Shown: in pieces, positions 44,665 to 53,419 of the stretch
Layout: every line of letters starts with the position of its first letter
How positions within the stretch are numbered: position 1 is the first letter of the stretch
NCBI GenBank assembly: GCA_965603725.1
Contig: CBFDEC010000015.1
Location: forward strand, 4,577-68,576
Length of the DNA stretch: 64,000 nucleotides
From: JAGGSN01 sp965603725
Lineage (GTDB): Bacteria > Zixibacteria > MSB-5A5 > UBA10806 > 4484-95
Direction: 5' to 3'
Notes under the pieces: model-generated
The model's database searches: none
What the model saw: the letters and a program-made list of their open reading frames with translations, nothing else
Told to the model about the DNA's origin: nothing
Position numbers and translations under genes: made by a program

Positions 44665-44697
44665 AGAGGGGAGAAGCAAAAAGCTCCCCTCTTTTTT
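44665..44697 (+). terminator. Rho-independent terminator of the 35-residue gene
   Basis: AGAGGGGAG pairs with CTCCCCTCT (9 bp, with AGC/GCT extending the stem inward), followed by TTTTT. Confidence 0.93.
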
Positions 44698-45016
44698 ATA
44701 GAGAGCTGACCATTTTAATATCAGCACCTGTTGTTTGAATAAAATTTTAATAAATCCATAAGACTTTACTATATCAAAATAAAAAATCTATAAAACTTGC
44801 TATAATTTATAGTTGTTCAGTATATGCGCAATATTATTTGTGTTGCTTTGCGAATATTTGATACAGCTTTAAAAAATGATGGTATATCAAGCCGCTATTG
44901 CAAATAAGGGATGGCCAGATAATCTCTTGCCGTACAAAGAGTTGGAGTCATTCCCCAAACAGTTCATATTGCCAGATTATTATAATGTCATTTCCGGCGC
45001 TGTCTCAATACCGGTT
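44698..45016. other. Gene-free spacer
   Basis: AT-rich. Lies downstream of both flanking transcription units. No clear terminator for the secretin operon was seen. Confidence 0.5.
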
Positions 45017-46642
45017 TCAGTCTATTATCCTGGGCGTAATAAAAATCATCAAGTCTGTTTTGGTTTTGGTAGTATTTTTTGTTTTAAAGAAATAGCCGAG
45101 AACAGGAATATCACCAATAAGCCATATCTTGGACTCATTTTCGATCTTGCCCTCTTTGTAGAGTCCTCCGATAACAACAGTTTCACCATCAACAGCAATC
45201 ACCTCGGTTTCCACCGATCTTTTGGTAGTGATGGGCTGCTGGTTGTTGGCGGGTCCAACCCAGCCGGTAATCTCCTCGACTGATGGCGAACACAGCAGTG
45301 TAATCCGGCCCTGTTCGTTAATTCGGGGCGTTACGTTCAGAGTGATGCCGACCTCTTTGTACTCGTAGGTTACGATATCCTGGATAATAGACCCTTCTGA
45401 AAAACGGTTGATAGTTTGAATCGGGATTGTCGTTGTAACGCTTATAGTGGCTTGTTTGCCGTCTGTAGTTGTCACCGAGGGATCGGACAACAGCCTGCTT
45501 TTACCGCTGCTGCGAAGGTAATTCAGTATGGCTGTCGCTTCTTCAACAGTAAGAGTACCATAAACAAAAGAACCTTTCTCGGGAGGCCAGGGTGAATATG
45601 CCGAGTACCCGGAGGCGGAACCGGTTTCATTAGTTGTTATATCAGGATTAGCGCCGGTCAATTTCATTGTTATCATCTTATTCCAGTCGATACCGAAATT
45701 TTCTTCGCCGGTGATATTCGATTCTATGAATTTCACTGATATTGCTACCTGTTTGGGCGCCGTATCAACCCGGGAGATGATTTCCATTATCAGTTCGTGT
45801 TTTTCCGGCAGGTCTGTAAGCAGCAGGAAGCGGACATGTTCTTTGGAGCTTTGATTGTCCGGTTGGCCGGAATTGATTATTTTTACAACCGCCTCGGGTG
45901 ATAAAATCTCTTTGATACTCTCAACAAAACCGGCGGCATCGGCATAATTCAGCCGGTATATTTTCGTAATCAACCCGCCCTTGTTTTTTGACGGGTAACG
46001 TGTTGCCACGACCACCTGTCCCGATATGTAATATGTGTTGCCGGAGGCGCTTAATATCGCCTCCAGGGCTTGCTCGACCGGCGCGTCGTTCAAATTTATC
46101 CAGATACGGTTTTCCTCGATATCAGAGACGACCAGGTCAAATCCGGCCTTACGTGAGATCAGGTTCAAAGCCGCCGAAACCGCCCCATCCTCAACAGTCA
46201 GGTTTACCCTTTTTTTCAACCAGGCTGGTTTTTCAGGCAATTTTTCGATCGGCTTTATTGATTCGGGCAACTTAGTAAATCTCACTATCACGGAATTCAT
46301 CGTCCCGGTAATATCATACTCAGCGCCCGCCTGGTATTCCACAATCAGCCTTAGCCCCTGACGCTGGTCGCTGAACGGCTGAAAGCTGATCCTTTTAATA
46401 GGAGGGTAATATTCATACGACAACGGCTTATCAGGCATTAAAGCATCAAAGATATCCAGAACAATCCTGTCGGGGTTAACCATGTCGGAAGTGCTGTATT
46501 CAAGCATGCCGGAACCATAAACAGTAATGCTGGTAGAATCTTCTTTCGACGTTACTGAAATATCCGTAACCTGGTATTTTTCATCTGCCAAAGCAGTTGC
46601 GAAAAGCAGTAAAATGAATGATATGGCGACTATTTTTTTCAA
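45017..46642 (-). CDS. Secretin of the type II secretion/type IV pilus family
   Basis: Outer-membrane channel of the system encoded in this operon. 541 residues: signal peptide (KKIVAISFILLLFATALA), an AMIN domain (VTDISVTSKEDSTSITVYGS) as in PilQ, an STN domain (VNLTVEDGAVSAALNLISRK), one N1 repeat (YRLNYADAAGFVESIKEIL) and the secretin core with VAISVKFIESNITGEENFGIDW, VGITLNVTPRINEQGRITL, VIGGLYKEG and DIPVLGYFFKTKNTTKTKTD then LMIFITPRI. The start is TTG at 46642, overlapping the preceding stop and preceded by GGGTGAG; the signal peptide begins there. Last gene of the operon. AMIN suggests PilQ-like peptidoglycan binding. Confidence 0.93.
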   Translation of the reverse strand: MKKIVAISFILLLFATALADEKYQVTDISVTSKEDSTSITVYGSGMLEYSTSDMVNPDRIVLDIFDALMPDKPLSYEYYPPIKRISFQPFSDQRQGLRLIVEYQAGAEYDITGTMNSVIVRFTKLPESIKPIEKLPEKPAWLKKRVNLTVEDGAVSAALNLISRKAGFDLVVSDIEENRIWINLNDAPVEQALEAILSASGNTYYISGQVVVATRYPSKNKGGLITKIYRLNYADAAGFVESIKEILSPEAVVKIINSGQPDNQSSKEHVRFLLLTDLPEKHELIMEIISRVDTAPKQVAISVKFIESNITGEENFGIDWNKMITMKLTGANPDITTNETGSASGYSAYSPWPPEKGSFVYGTLTVEEATAILNYLRSSGKSRLLSDPSVTTTDGKQATISVTTTIPIQTINRFSEGSIIQDIVTYEYKEVGITLNVTPRINEQGRITLLCSPSVEEITGWVGPANNQQPITTKRSVETEVIAVDGETVVIGGLYKEGKIENESKIWLIGDIPVLGYFFKTKNTTKTKTDLMIFITPRIID

Positions 46643-47115
46643 TTTATCTCACCCAGAAGCAGTTTTTTTTCGACGTTATCTCTTCTTATTATAACATAGT
46701 CTTTCTTAACAGACAGCACCCGCCAGCCGCTTACTTCCTCGCCTGGCCGCAATATCCGGTTGTCAATAATGGTAAAGCACGGTTCACCTTCATAATAAGA
46801 AATCCCGGTCAGCCGGGGCATTCTGCCTGTCTTATTTATCGGTTCACGGCTATGAATTGTTGATGCCGTTTCTGTCAATAATTTAAATGGATTTCTGCCC
46901 CACCCGGCAGGCAATATAAAAGAATTATGAGCAGAAGCTAAGATTGCTGCTCTGGCCTGGTCCTCAATATAATTTTCAACCCGCTTTTCAGTTCGGGCAT
47001 TCTCAGTTTGATTTTCGGGCTTCGTCTTGCTGTCACTTAAAAAATGGAAATAAACGCCATAGATAACCGATATAATGAAAATTAAATATACTATAAGTTT
47101 TCTATATTTGCCCAT
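46639..47115 (-). CDS. PilP/GspC-like inner-membrane protein
   Basis: 158 residues. One N-terminal helix (LIVYLIFIISVIYGVYFHFL), a disordered charged linker and a small beta domain: GWGRNPFKLL, then LTGISYYEGEPCFTIIDNRI, LRPGEEVSGWRVLSVKKDYV and VIIRRDNVEKKLLLGE. The W-x-R-x-PF motif followed by this HR-type domain is that of PilP and GspC, which connect the inner-membrane platform to the secretin. The secretin gene overlaps its end. Remote similarity; the operon position supports it. Confidence 0.75.
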   Translation of the reverse strand: MGKYRKLIVYLIFIISVIYGVYFHFLSDSKTKPENQTENARTEKRVENYIEDQARAAILASAHNSFILPAGWGRNPFKLLTETASTIHSREPINKTGRMPRLTGISYYEGEPCFTIIDNRILRPGEEVSGWRVLSVKKDYVIIRRDNVEKKLLLGEIN

Positions 47116-47683
47116 TATCGGTCAGCTCCAGTTCGGATCTGTTAAAAAAGCGTAGGGCTCCCTTGATATTGCACGACACATCATTGTTCCCTGACCCATC
47201 ATTTAATAATTTTATCGAGTTTATATCTCTAATATATTTTTTTCTCTCTAAAACCTGAATGAACTTACCGGTCTTTATATAATTGCCGCAAAATCTCGCC
47301 TCAAACGGCAAAATAAAAGGACCGGGACCATCAGCCTGTTTTTTCTGTTCTAAGTACTTGAGCAGATCAAATTTAAAATCGAGGAGTTGTACCCCATGAT
47401 TGCCGGCCAGGGAGGCAACCGCTTTTATCGCTTTTATCGCTTCATCCAGCTTGAAAAGTTCATCATTGTATTGATTCAGCCGGTCATCGAGGAGAGACAG
47501 CTTATTTTGAAGTTCGCTTATCGAAAGTATTAAATCCTGTTTATACTGCTGATCTGCCGTTTGAGAAACAACGATTTTGTCGAGCTTATCCATTGTATAG
47601 TTGCTCCAGAAAAACAGGGAAACAAGTATTATAACAAGCGTTCCTGGAAGCCAGGTAACTTTCAATATTACTTTGCTGTCCAT
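47102..47683 (-). CDS. PilO/GspM-like protein
   Basis: 193 residues. One N-terminal helix (TLVIILVSLFFWSNYTM), a coiled coil (about 40-90) and a ferredoxin-like domain with LDFKFDLL, FEARFCGNYIKTGKFIQVLE and VSCNIKGALRFF, the PilO/GspM layout. Dimerises with the PilN-like part of its neighbour in known systems. Overlaps both neighbours by about 15 nt. Confidence 0.78.
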   Translation of the reverse strand: MDSKVILKVTWLPGTLVIILVSLFFWSNYTMDKLDKIVVSQTADQQYKQDLILSISELQNKLSLLDDRLNQYNDELFKLDEAIKAIKAVASLAGNHGVQLLDFKFDLLKYLEQKKQADGPGPFILPFEARFCGNYIKTGKFIQVLERKKYIRDINSIKLLNDGSGNNDVSCNIKGALRFFNRSELELTDNGQI

Positions 47684-49272
47684 TTGCCTATCCTGGTTGA
47701 ACCGGTTAAAACAAAATTAAGGCGTTTATTAGTTCCCTTGATTGTTTCTCCGAACCTTTCAAGATTCTGTTTTTCGAAGCCGCAATAACTGTGAAAATTC
47801 TCGATAAATACAGCCAGTCGGATATCGGCTTTTTGAGTATTACCGTAATAATAGCCTTCGATCCTGATTTCTATAGCATCGGAGCCATCCCCGCTTTTAG
47901 CCAGATCCATCATGTTAAAATAAATGCCGGGTGTAACCAAATGACTGGCGGCTTTTAACAGGTCGGCCGCCCAGTTAGCCGGCTGTTTAAGTTTTGAAAT
48001 CGAGGCCAGGTGGGCATTTACTTTTTGTTCGCATCTGACCGCTTCCGAAAATGCCGCAGAACTTTCGATTATATCTATTTGATGTTGAAGTTGCTCTATA
48101 CTTTTTCGACGATATGAATTCTCCGCCATAAATGAGGCGGCGAGGATAATAATCATCAGGATTGCAAAAATCGAGAATTTCCTCGATATGGCTTTCAGCC
48201 GGTTAAGGTTTAAAAGTTGTTTTACAACATGAGGTAGAAAAATATTTTTTTCATTAAGTTGAACTGCCCCGGCTCCAAGAATGTAATCACTTTCGGAGAT
48301 ATCCCAGAATTCTTGCAGGCTCTTCCGGTCTTTTATCAGTGCGCCATATGGGTTTTCGCAGATAGATTCAAAGCCAGGCGCCTGAGACAACTTGTCTGTA
48401 ACCTTTCTCCGGGCGCTGTCATAAGCCATGATTTTATTGATTTGACGGCCGGGGAACAATGAGTAATAGAAATCAAGGCTGTTTTTCAGGTTGTTTTCGA
48501 ATTTTTCGCTGATATTTACGGGTTGAATCAGGTAATCATCAACGATACTCTCCTCGTGAAGCTTGGAAGATTTACAAAACTCTAACCGGCCTTCATAAAT
48601 GAAATCAATAATGGCCTCGGAATGTCCCCAGTAATTTACAATATCTGTAAGTTGTTCAGTGTTGGTTTTACTTAAGAGGTTGCCGCTTAAGGCTATTGGC
48701 GCAGGGATAACTCCAAGTAGTTTATCGCCAAGAAACGAGAACCGGTCGACTGCTTTTTTTGTGATAATAGCCGTTAAAACCTGAATACCTTCCGCGGTTT
48801 TGCTGGTATTAAGGATTTTAAAGTAAGCCTCTTTGATAGCAAACGGAATCTGTTTGTCGCATTCCCATTTGACAGCTTCAATCAGGGCCTTGCCTTTAAG
48901 CTCCGGGATTTTGATATGACGTAAGAAAAAATCGAAGCCGTCAATAATGATCAGGATTTTAACCTTATTTAGATTTAATTTTAAAGATAATATATTTATA
49001 CCAGCGGTAATTATTTTCTCAGTTTCCTGGTCCTGTACAGGCAGCTCTAACAATTTTCCTGCATAAAGCCATTTAATAGAGATATTGCGTTTGGAAAACA
49101 TGGTATACTTCAGGTATTTATCAGTCAGGTCAAGACACAGTATTTTCGAGGCCATCGATGAAGCCAGCCGTCCATCGCCAAAAACAAACTCCTCTTTGAG
49201 ATTGGAAATTTTTTCCATTCGGACAGTATCAATATTAGATTGATTTATCACTTTGGTCTTTTCGCTGGTCAT
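47668..49272 (-). CDS. GspL-like protein (PilM and PilN fused)
   Basis: 534 residues. The cytoplasmic half (about 35-350) is an actin-like PilM/GspL domain: ILCLDLTDKYLKYTMF, VKILIIIDGFDFFLRHIKIP, LKGKALIEAVKWECDKQIPF and YILGAGAVQLN. After a helix (FSIFAILMIIILAASFMAENS) comes the PilN/GspL periplasmic half with a coiled coil and a ferredoxin-like domain. In type IV pili these are two proteins; in type II secretion they are one, GspL. Its TAATG link to the pseudopilin gene shows translational coupling. It would anchor the ATPase to the membrane platform. Confidence 0.83.
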   Translation of the reverse strand: MTSEKTKVINQSNIDTVRMEKISNLKEEFVFGDGRLASSMASKILCLDLTDKYLKYTMFSKRNISIKWLYAGKLLELPVQDQETEKIITAGINILSLKLNLNKVKILIIIDGFDFFLRHIKIPELKGKALIEAVKWECDKQIPFAIKEAYFKILNTSKTAEGIQVLTAIITKKAVDRFSFLGDKLLGVIPAPIALSGNLLSKTNTEQLTDIVNYWGHSEAIIDFIYEGRLEFCKSSKLHEESIVDDYLIQPVNISEKFENNLKNSLDFYYSLFPGRQINKIMAYDSARRKVTDKLSQAPGFESICENPYGALIKDRKSLQEFWDISESDYILGAGAVQLNEKNIFLPHVVKQLLNLNRLKAISRKFSIFAILMIIILAASFMAENSYRRKSIEQLQHQIDIIESSAAFSEAVRCEQKVNAHLASISKLKQPANWAADLLKAASHLVTPGIYFNMMDLAKSGDGSDAIEIRIEGYYYGNTQKADIRLAVFIENFHSYCGFEKQNLERFGETIKGTNKRLNFVLTGSTRIGKWTAK

Positions 49273-50165
49273 TAAATCACCTGCGGCGCTGTAAAGTTAA
49301 TATTATCGCATTTAAAGAATGATGTCAGATAATGGAAATACCGATCAGGGTTACTGTCCGGTCTTGCTGGCGAAACATCAACATACTTAAGCGTTTGTTC
49401 GTTCTCAAATATTGCTCCGCCAGACCAGACTGCTCCAGGGAAGCGCAGTTCACGGTATGTGTTGGCGCCGGGTGTTATTGATAGGTACTTCGCCGTTGTA
49501 TCATTAGTCGTGGAGTATACAGCTCTGATCAAATGGTTGCCGACAGGTATGGAGTTTGAAAAGGAAAAAGCGCCAGAGGCTGATGGGTTTATTGAGGATG
49601 ATGTTAAGCCGCCGGAGCCGTCCGGATAATAGATAGTGATTGTGATGTCAGATGAATTAGCTCCGGGCACAGCTCCCAGGCCGTCATAGATGTTTCCAGT
49701 GACCGTGTTTGAAGTCAAATCTGAAACGTTCCGGGCGAGTTGCTTAGTAATTGTACTTCCCCCGCCATTTGAGGTTATAGTAACTCCGCCGATATAAGTG
49801 TATAGTTCGTTCCAGCCATCACGCTTATAGTCCTCAGTGTCTTCGGAAAAGTCATTTTGGATGTAGGGACCGTCCCAGGTCGAATAACCCGGATTAGTCG
49901 CCAGCGCGTCGAGGTTTGCCGGCAGTGAACCCACATCGCCGACATAACCGAAATCCATCCGGATACCATCCTGGACCTGGTTCTCGTCTCCAATAATAGC
50001 CTGGACCAGCATATCCATCTCCTGCGTAGTGGCTTCCAGACGAGTCTGCTCAACGGCGGGCTGCATAGATTTCATGGCGATGGTGGATATTATACCAAGA
50101 ATCACAATTATCAGCACTAATTCAATTAAAGTGAAGCCATTGTATTTATTGATGCAATCAGCCAT
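49272..50165 (-). CDS. Large pseudopilin with appended beta-sandwich domain, paralogue 1
   Basis: 297 residues, about twice a normal GspG. The prepilin signal GFTLIELVLIIVILGIIS (cleavage after Gly10, Glu at +5) is followed by the GspG-like head: FGYVGDVGSLPANLDALATN, TWDGPYIQNDF, and DGWNELYTY. Then, from about residue 150, comes an extra domain: ARNVSDLTSNTVTGNIYDG and ITIYYPDGSGGLTSSS, which looks like a carboxypeptidase-regulatory/SpaA-type beta sandwich. The next gene encodes a close paralogue. It is linked by TAATG at both ends. The two probably form part of the pseudopilus, with the sandwich displayed at the surface. Confidence 0.85.
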   Translation of the reverse strand: MADCINKYNGFTLIELVLIIVILGIISTIAMKSMQPAVEQTRLEATTQEMDMLVQAIIGDENQVQDGIRMDFGYVGDVGSLPANLDALATNPGYSTWDGPYIQNDFSEDTEDYKRDGWNELYTYIGGVTITSNGGGSTITKQLARNVSDLTSNTVTGNIYDGLGAVPGANSSDITITIYYPDGSGGLTSSSINPSASGAFSFSNSIPVGNHLIRAVYSTTNDTTAKYLSITPGANTYRELRFPGAVWSGGAIFENEQTLKYVDVSPARPDSNPDRYFHYLTSFFKCDNINFTAPQVI

Positions 50166-51325
50166 TATGGACAGACTCCCATGGTTACATCGAATGTGGA
50201 ACCATCAGAAAAAGTGATTGTGAAAGTAGTATTTGCCATATTCACATCGCTGCCAGGGCCGGTACGGTTGGTATCGAAAGTTGAAATCTCAACCGTTGCC
50301 GATTGGCTCGGATTCAGTGTCAATGTACTTGTGAACTCGGCGGCGCTGTCGGAACCCCGACCATCAGCGGGCTGGTTGAAAAGAGTGCCGCCTATTTTTA
50401 CTCTATCGTAATAAGCCTCCGGAGATGCCCAGCTCAGCGTCATGTCGGTGAGATCTACGGCCACATCCGCGGTATTTATGATATCGAATTCAATCTTGCT
50501 GCAATTACCGCCGAACCCCTCTGTGTTTTCCACAAGCTGGATGTCAGAATCGCCTCCAGATGTATCGCCACTTGCAGCTCCTCCCCAGAGGTTGGAGGCA
50601 AAACGCAGCTCTACAATCGAAGTTTTTCCCGGGTTTACCGTAACATATTTGGAAGCGGTATCATCCTGACTGCTGACTGTTGCCCTGATGAAGTGTAATC
50701 CAATCGGGACAGAACCGGCGAATGCGAATTCACCTGATCCGGACGGCGATGTCGATGAGCTTGTTATGGAGCCGGAACCATCGGGATACTGGATAGTCAC
50801 CGTAACATTCGAGGCGCTGTCTCCCGGCGGCGACAACCCGGAATCACGGACAATGCCTTTTAAAGTATTTGAAATTAAATCGTTTACAGAGTTAGCAAGC
50901 CTTTTCGTTATCGTGTTTCCCCCACCGTTGGAACTGATAGAGATTCCGCCGCTGTATGTGTACAGTTCATTCCAGGCATCTTTTTTATAATCGTCGGTGT
51001 TCTCGGTAAAATCGCTCCGGATATAAGGGCCGTTCCAGGTGGAATAACCGCCCGGGTTAGCCGCCAGGTTATCAAGACCGGAGGGCAAAGCTCCGACATC
51101 GCCGACATAGCCGTAATCAGTTCTATAACCGCCGGACACCAGCCTCTCATCGCCGACAATAGCCCGGGACAGCTCATTCAGTTCGTCGGCAGTAGCCTCA
51201 AACCGCGCCTGTTCTACAGATGACGTCATTGATTTCATGGCAATCGAGGCTATGACTCCAAATACCACGATTACCAGAATCACCTCTATTAAGGTAAAAC
51301 CATTATTTCGATTATTAACGCTCAT
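50165..51325 (-). CDS. Large pseudopilin with two appended domains, paralogue 2
   Basis: 386 residues. Same plan as its neighbour: prepilin signal GFTLIEVILVIVVFGVIA, head with FGYVGDVGALPSGLDNLAAN, TWNGPYIRSDF and DAWNELYTY, then the same beta sandwich (LKGIVRDSGLSPPGDSASNV, VTIQYPDGSGSITSSS). It adds a third module of about 110 residues, from NCSKIEFDIINTADVAVDLT to DVTMGVCP, with one Cys at each end that could be bridged. The third module has the look of an adhesin or pilin-tip domain. Paralogy with the downstream gene is obvious over the first 250 residues. Confidence 0.85.
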   Translation of the reverse strand: MSVNNRNNGFTLIEVILVIVVFGVIASIAMKSMTSSVEQARFEATADELNELSRAIVGDERLVSGGYRTDYGYVGDVGALPSGLDNLAANPGGYSTWNGPYIRSDFTENTDDYKKDAWNELYTYSGGISISSNGGGNTITKRLANSVNDLISNTLKGIVRDSGLSPPGDSASNVTVTIQYPDGSGSITSSSTSPSGSGEFAFAGSVPIGLHFIRATVSSQDDTASKYVTVNPGKTSIVELRFASNLWGGAASGDTSGGDSDIQLVENTEGFGGNCSKIEFDIINTADVAVDLTDMTLSWASPEAYYDRVKIGGTLFNQPADGRGSDSAAEFTSTLTLNPSQSATVEISTFDTNRTGPGSDVNMANTTFTITFSDGSTFDVTMGVCP

Positions 51326-51759
51326 TAGAAATTAATAGTAATAGTATCTACCGAGCCGACACTTTTAATCGTTCGGTTGGCAGAGCTGTATATGTAATTC
51401 ACGCCCCAGGCATCTTTGAGGTAATCGCCATTATTCGGATCAATATATGGTCCATTCCAGCCTATTTTGGTGAACCTGTCCCAGTCGGCCACACCGCCGG
51501 GTTTGCTTGTCAGGTCGGATAGACCCGACGGTAAAGAATTAATATCAGGCTCATAACCGCTGATTTTATCTGAAGCAGAGCCAACAATGGCGATTTTGAG
51601 TCGTCTCATTTCTTCCCTGGTAGCGGTAGTCTTAGAACTTGATAAAATACCTCCCAGCTTTGGAATAGCAACGGTTGCCAGAACGCCCAGGGCTAAAATA
51701 ACAATTACGATTTCGATTAGAGTGAATCCATAAACACTTTCTAAGCGCTTTGTTTTCAC
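51325..51759 (-). CDS. GspG-like pseudopilin
   Basis: 144 residues, the normal length. Prepilin signal YGFTLIEIVIVILALGVLAT; head with LPSGLSDLTSKPGGVADWDR, GWNGPYIDPNNGDYLKDAWG and VNYIYSS, the calcium-site region of major pseudopilins. GTG start at 51759. It shares the head pattern with both large pseudopilins, which probably arose from it. TAATG link to the next gene. Confidence 0.88.
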   Translation of the reverse strand: MKTKRLESVYGFTLIEIVIVILALGVLATVAIPKLGGILSSSKTTATREEMRRLKIAIVGSASDKISGYEPDINSLPSGLSDLTSKPGGVADWDRFTKIGWNGPYIDPNNGDYLKDAWGVNYIYSSANRTIKSVGSVDTITINF

Positions 51760-51766
51760 TATATTT

Positions 51767-52183
51767 TTACCAGTCGTTCTCGCCTGCAGTGTTTGTATTT
51801 GGCCAGATTTCGCCGGTTGACGCTAAATACGCCCAACCGCCGCTTGTGCCGACGATTGTTCCCTTGGTCACACCCGTGACAATTGAATCAGGGGCGTTTG
51901 TCTGATATGGGTTTTTTGGCAACGCCTGCTCCATAACCACGCCGATAGTTCTCAGACTATCGATAGCCGGCCAGGTTGCGGTTCCTGTAGTGACGGCTGC
52001 ATTAGCGTAATAGATGCTGATCCCCGACCTGATGCCGCCAAGCGCTCCCTTGCAGGATGCTTCTCTTGCCTCGGAAACTATGCTTCTGTATTTAGGTATA
52101 GCCACCGACGCTAAGATTCCCAGGGCAACAATGATGATGACCAGCTCGATCAGTGTAAAACCTTGTTGATTTTTCGTGCGCAT
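51767..52183 (-). CDS. Type IV pilin/pseudopilin, PilA-like
   Basis: 138 residues. Prepilin signal QQGFTLIELVIIIVALGILA with the canonical Gly cleavage site and Glu5, then VAIPKYRSIVSEAREASCKG. The head has GISIYYANAAVTTGTATWPA and ends GGWAYLASTGEIWPNTNTAG, as in class IVa-like pilins. Unlike the three other pilins it lacks the GspG DxWG region. GAGGGATG precedes the ATG. Likely the main or an initiating subunit; no prepilin peptidase is in the window. Confidence 0.88.
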   Translation of the reverse strand: MRTKNQQGFTLIELVIIIVALGILASVAIPKYRSIVSEAREASCKGALGGIRSGISIYYANAAVTTGTATWPAIDSLRTIGVVMEQALPKNPYQTNAPDSIVTGVTKGTIVGTSGGWAYLASTGEIWPNTNTAGENDW

Positions 52184-52204
52184 AATTCATCCCTCCATGA
52201 TTTA

Positions 52205-53419
52205 TTATTTTTTAAACACTTGCATCATATTCCACATCGGTAAAAATATTGCCAGTGCCAGCGCCAATACCATCCCGCCGACGAACAGAGTCAATATCGG
52301 CTCCAGACGAGAGGTCAGCTTTTTGGATTGATATTCGACGGCGGCATCATAGTGACGGGCCGCTTCAAATAACATGTTATCCAGATTTCCAGATTCCATT
52401 CCTATAACAAACATCTGGATAATCAGGGGCATAAAATATTTTGACTCCCGCATAGGCGAAAAAATATCCCTGCCTCCTTTAACATTATCGCTCATCTGGT
52501 TTATCACTTTAGAAATCAGCGAGTTGCCGGCTGCTCTACTGACTATACCCAGAGCCTCTACCAAGGGCAATCCAGACCGCAATAAAGTACCCAGCAGATA
52601 GCAGAACCTGGAAATGGTCATTTGAAGGAATATTTTCCCTACAATAGGCAATTCGATTTTAAGGTAATCAAAGAAATTTGAGCCGACTTTTGTTTCTTTA
52701 AACCTGTAAAAGAGAAAAACTGAAAGAATTCCCGAAACGAGAACAATGTACCAGTAGGAAGTTGTGAAACTGCTGAGATCCATGATTAACCTTGTCGGGA
52801 GCGGTAAATCGGATTTATAGAATCTATAAAACTCGGCAAACTTTGGTATAACCAGGGTTACCAGCGCTATGATTGCCAGGACAATAGTAATCATGATGTA
52901 AGCAGGATATCGCACCGCCGACTTCAGCGTCTCCCTGGTCTTTATCTCTCTTTCTATTAGTTCACTAAGCTTGTCGAAAATCGCCTCCATCTGGCCGGAC
53001 GACTCACCGGCTGAAACTGTGCTTATAAAAAGGGGCGGAAAGTATTCGGGAAACTGCTCCAGGGCCTGGGAAAGGGTCATGCCCCCTTCAATATATTGTT
53101 TCATCCTGATAAGGGTTTTTTCAAATTTATCATCTTTTTGTTCGCTTGCGATGATACTTAAAGCCTTTAATATTGGAATACCGGCTTTATTAAGGGTGTT
53201 TAATTTTTGAGTAAAAGATGAAAGCAATTCAAGGTCTATGGAGACTTTATAGAACTTTCTGAAGATTTTCTTAAATTCAACAGCGGGTTTGACGCTGATC
53301 GGGATTAAGCCTTTTGAATCCAGGGTGATTTTAGCAGACTCGATATCCTCGGCTTCAACCAATCCTTTTTGAACCGTGCCGCTGCGGGCGGCGGCCTTAT
53401 ATTTAAACATCAAGGGCAT
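52205..53419 (-). CDS. Inner-membrane platform protein, GspF/PilC family
   Basis: About 404 residues. Two GspF domains (60-185 and 265-390), each with the family signature: FTQKLNTLNKAGIPILKALS, IEGGMTLSQALEQFPEYFPP, and in the second half FCYLLGTLLRSGLPLVEALG and FVIGMESGNLDNMLFEAARH. Three membrane helices are evident. N-terminus FKYKAAARSGTVQKGLVEAE is standard. ATG at 53419 has GGTGAAG before it; other ATGs at 53437 and 53410 are possible. The start lies within the end of the ATPase gene. Confidence 0.94.
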   Translation of the reverse strand: MPLMFKYKAAARSGTVQKGLVEAEDIESAKITLDSKGLIPISVKPAVEFKKIFRKFYKVSIDLELLSSFTQKLNTLNKAGIPILKALSIIASEQKDDKFEKTLIRMKQYIEGGMTLSQALEQFPEYFPPLFISTVSAGESSGQMEAIFDKLSELIEREIKTRETLKSAVRYPAYIMITIVLAIIALVTLVIPKFAEFYRFYKSDLPLPTRLIMDLSSFTTSYWYIVLVSGILSVFLFYRFKETKVGSNFFDYLKIELPIVGKIFLQMTISRFCYLLGTLLRSGLPLVEALGIVSRAAGNSLISKVINQMSDNVKGGRDIFSPMRESKYFMPLIIQMFVIGMESGNLDNMLFEAARHYDAAVEYQSKKLTSRLEPILTLFVGGMVLALALAIFLPMWNMMQVFKK

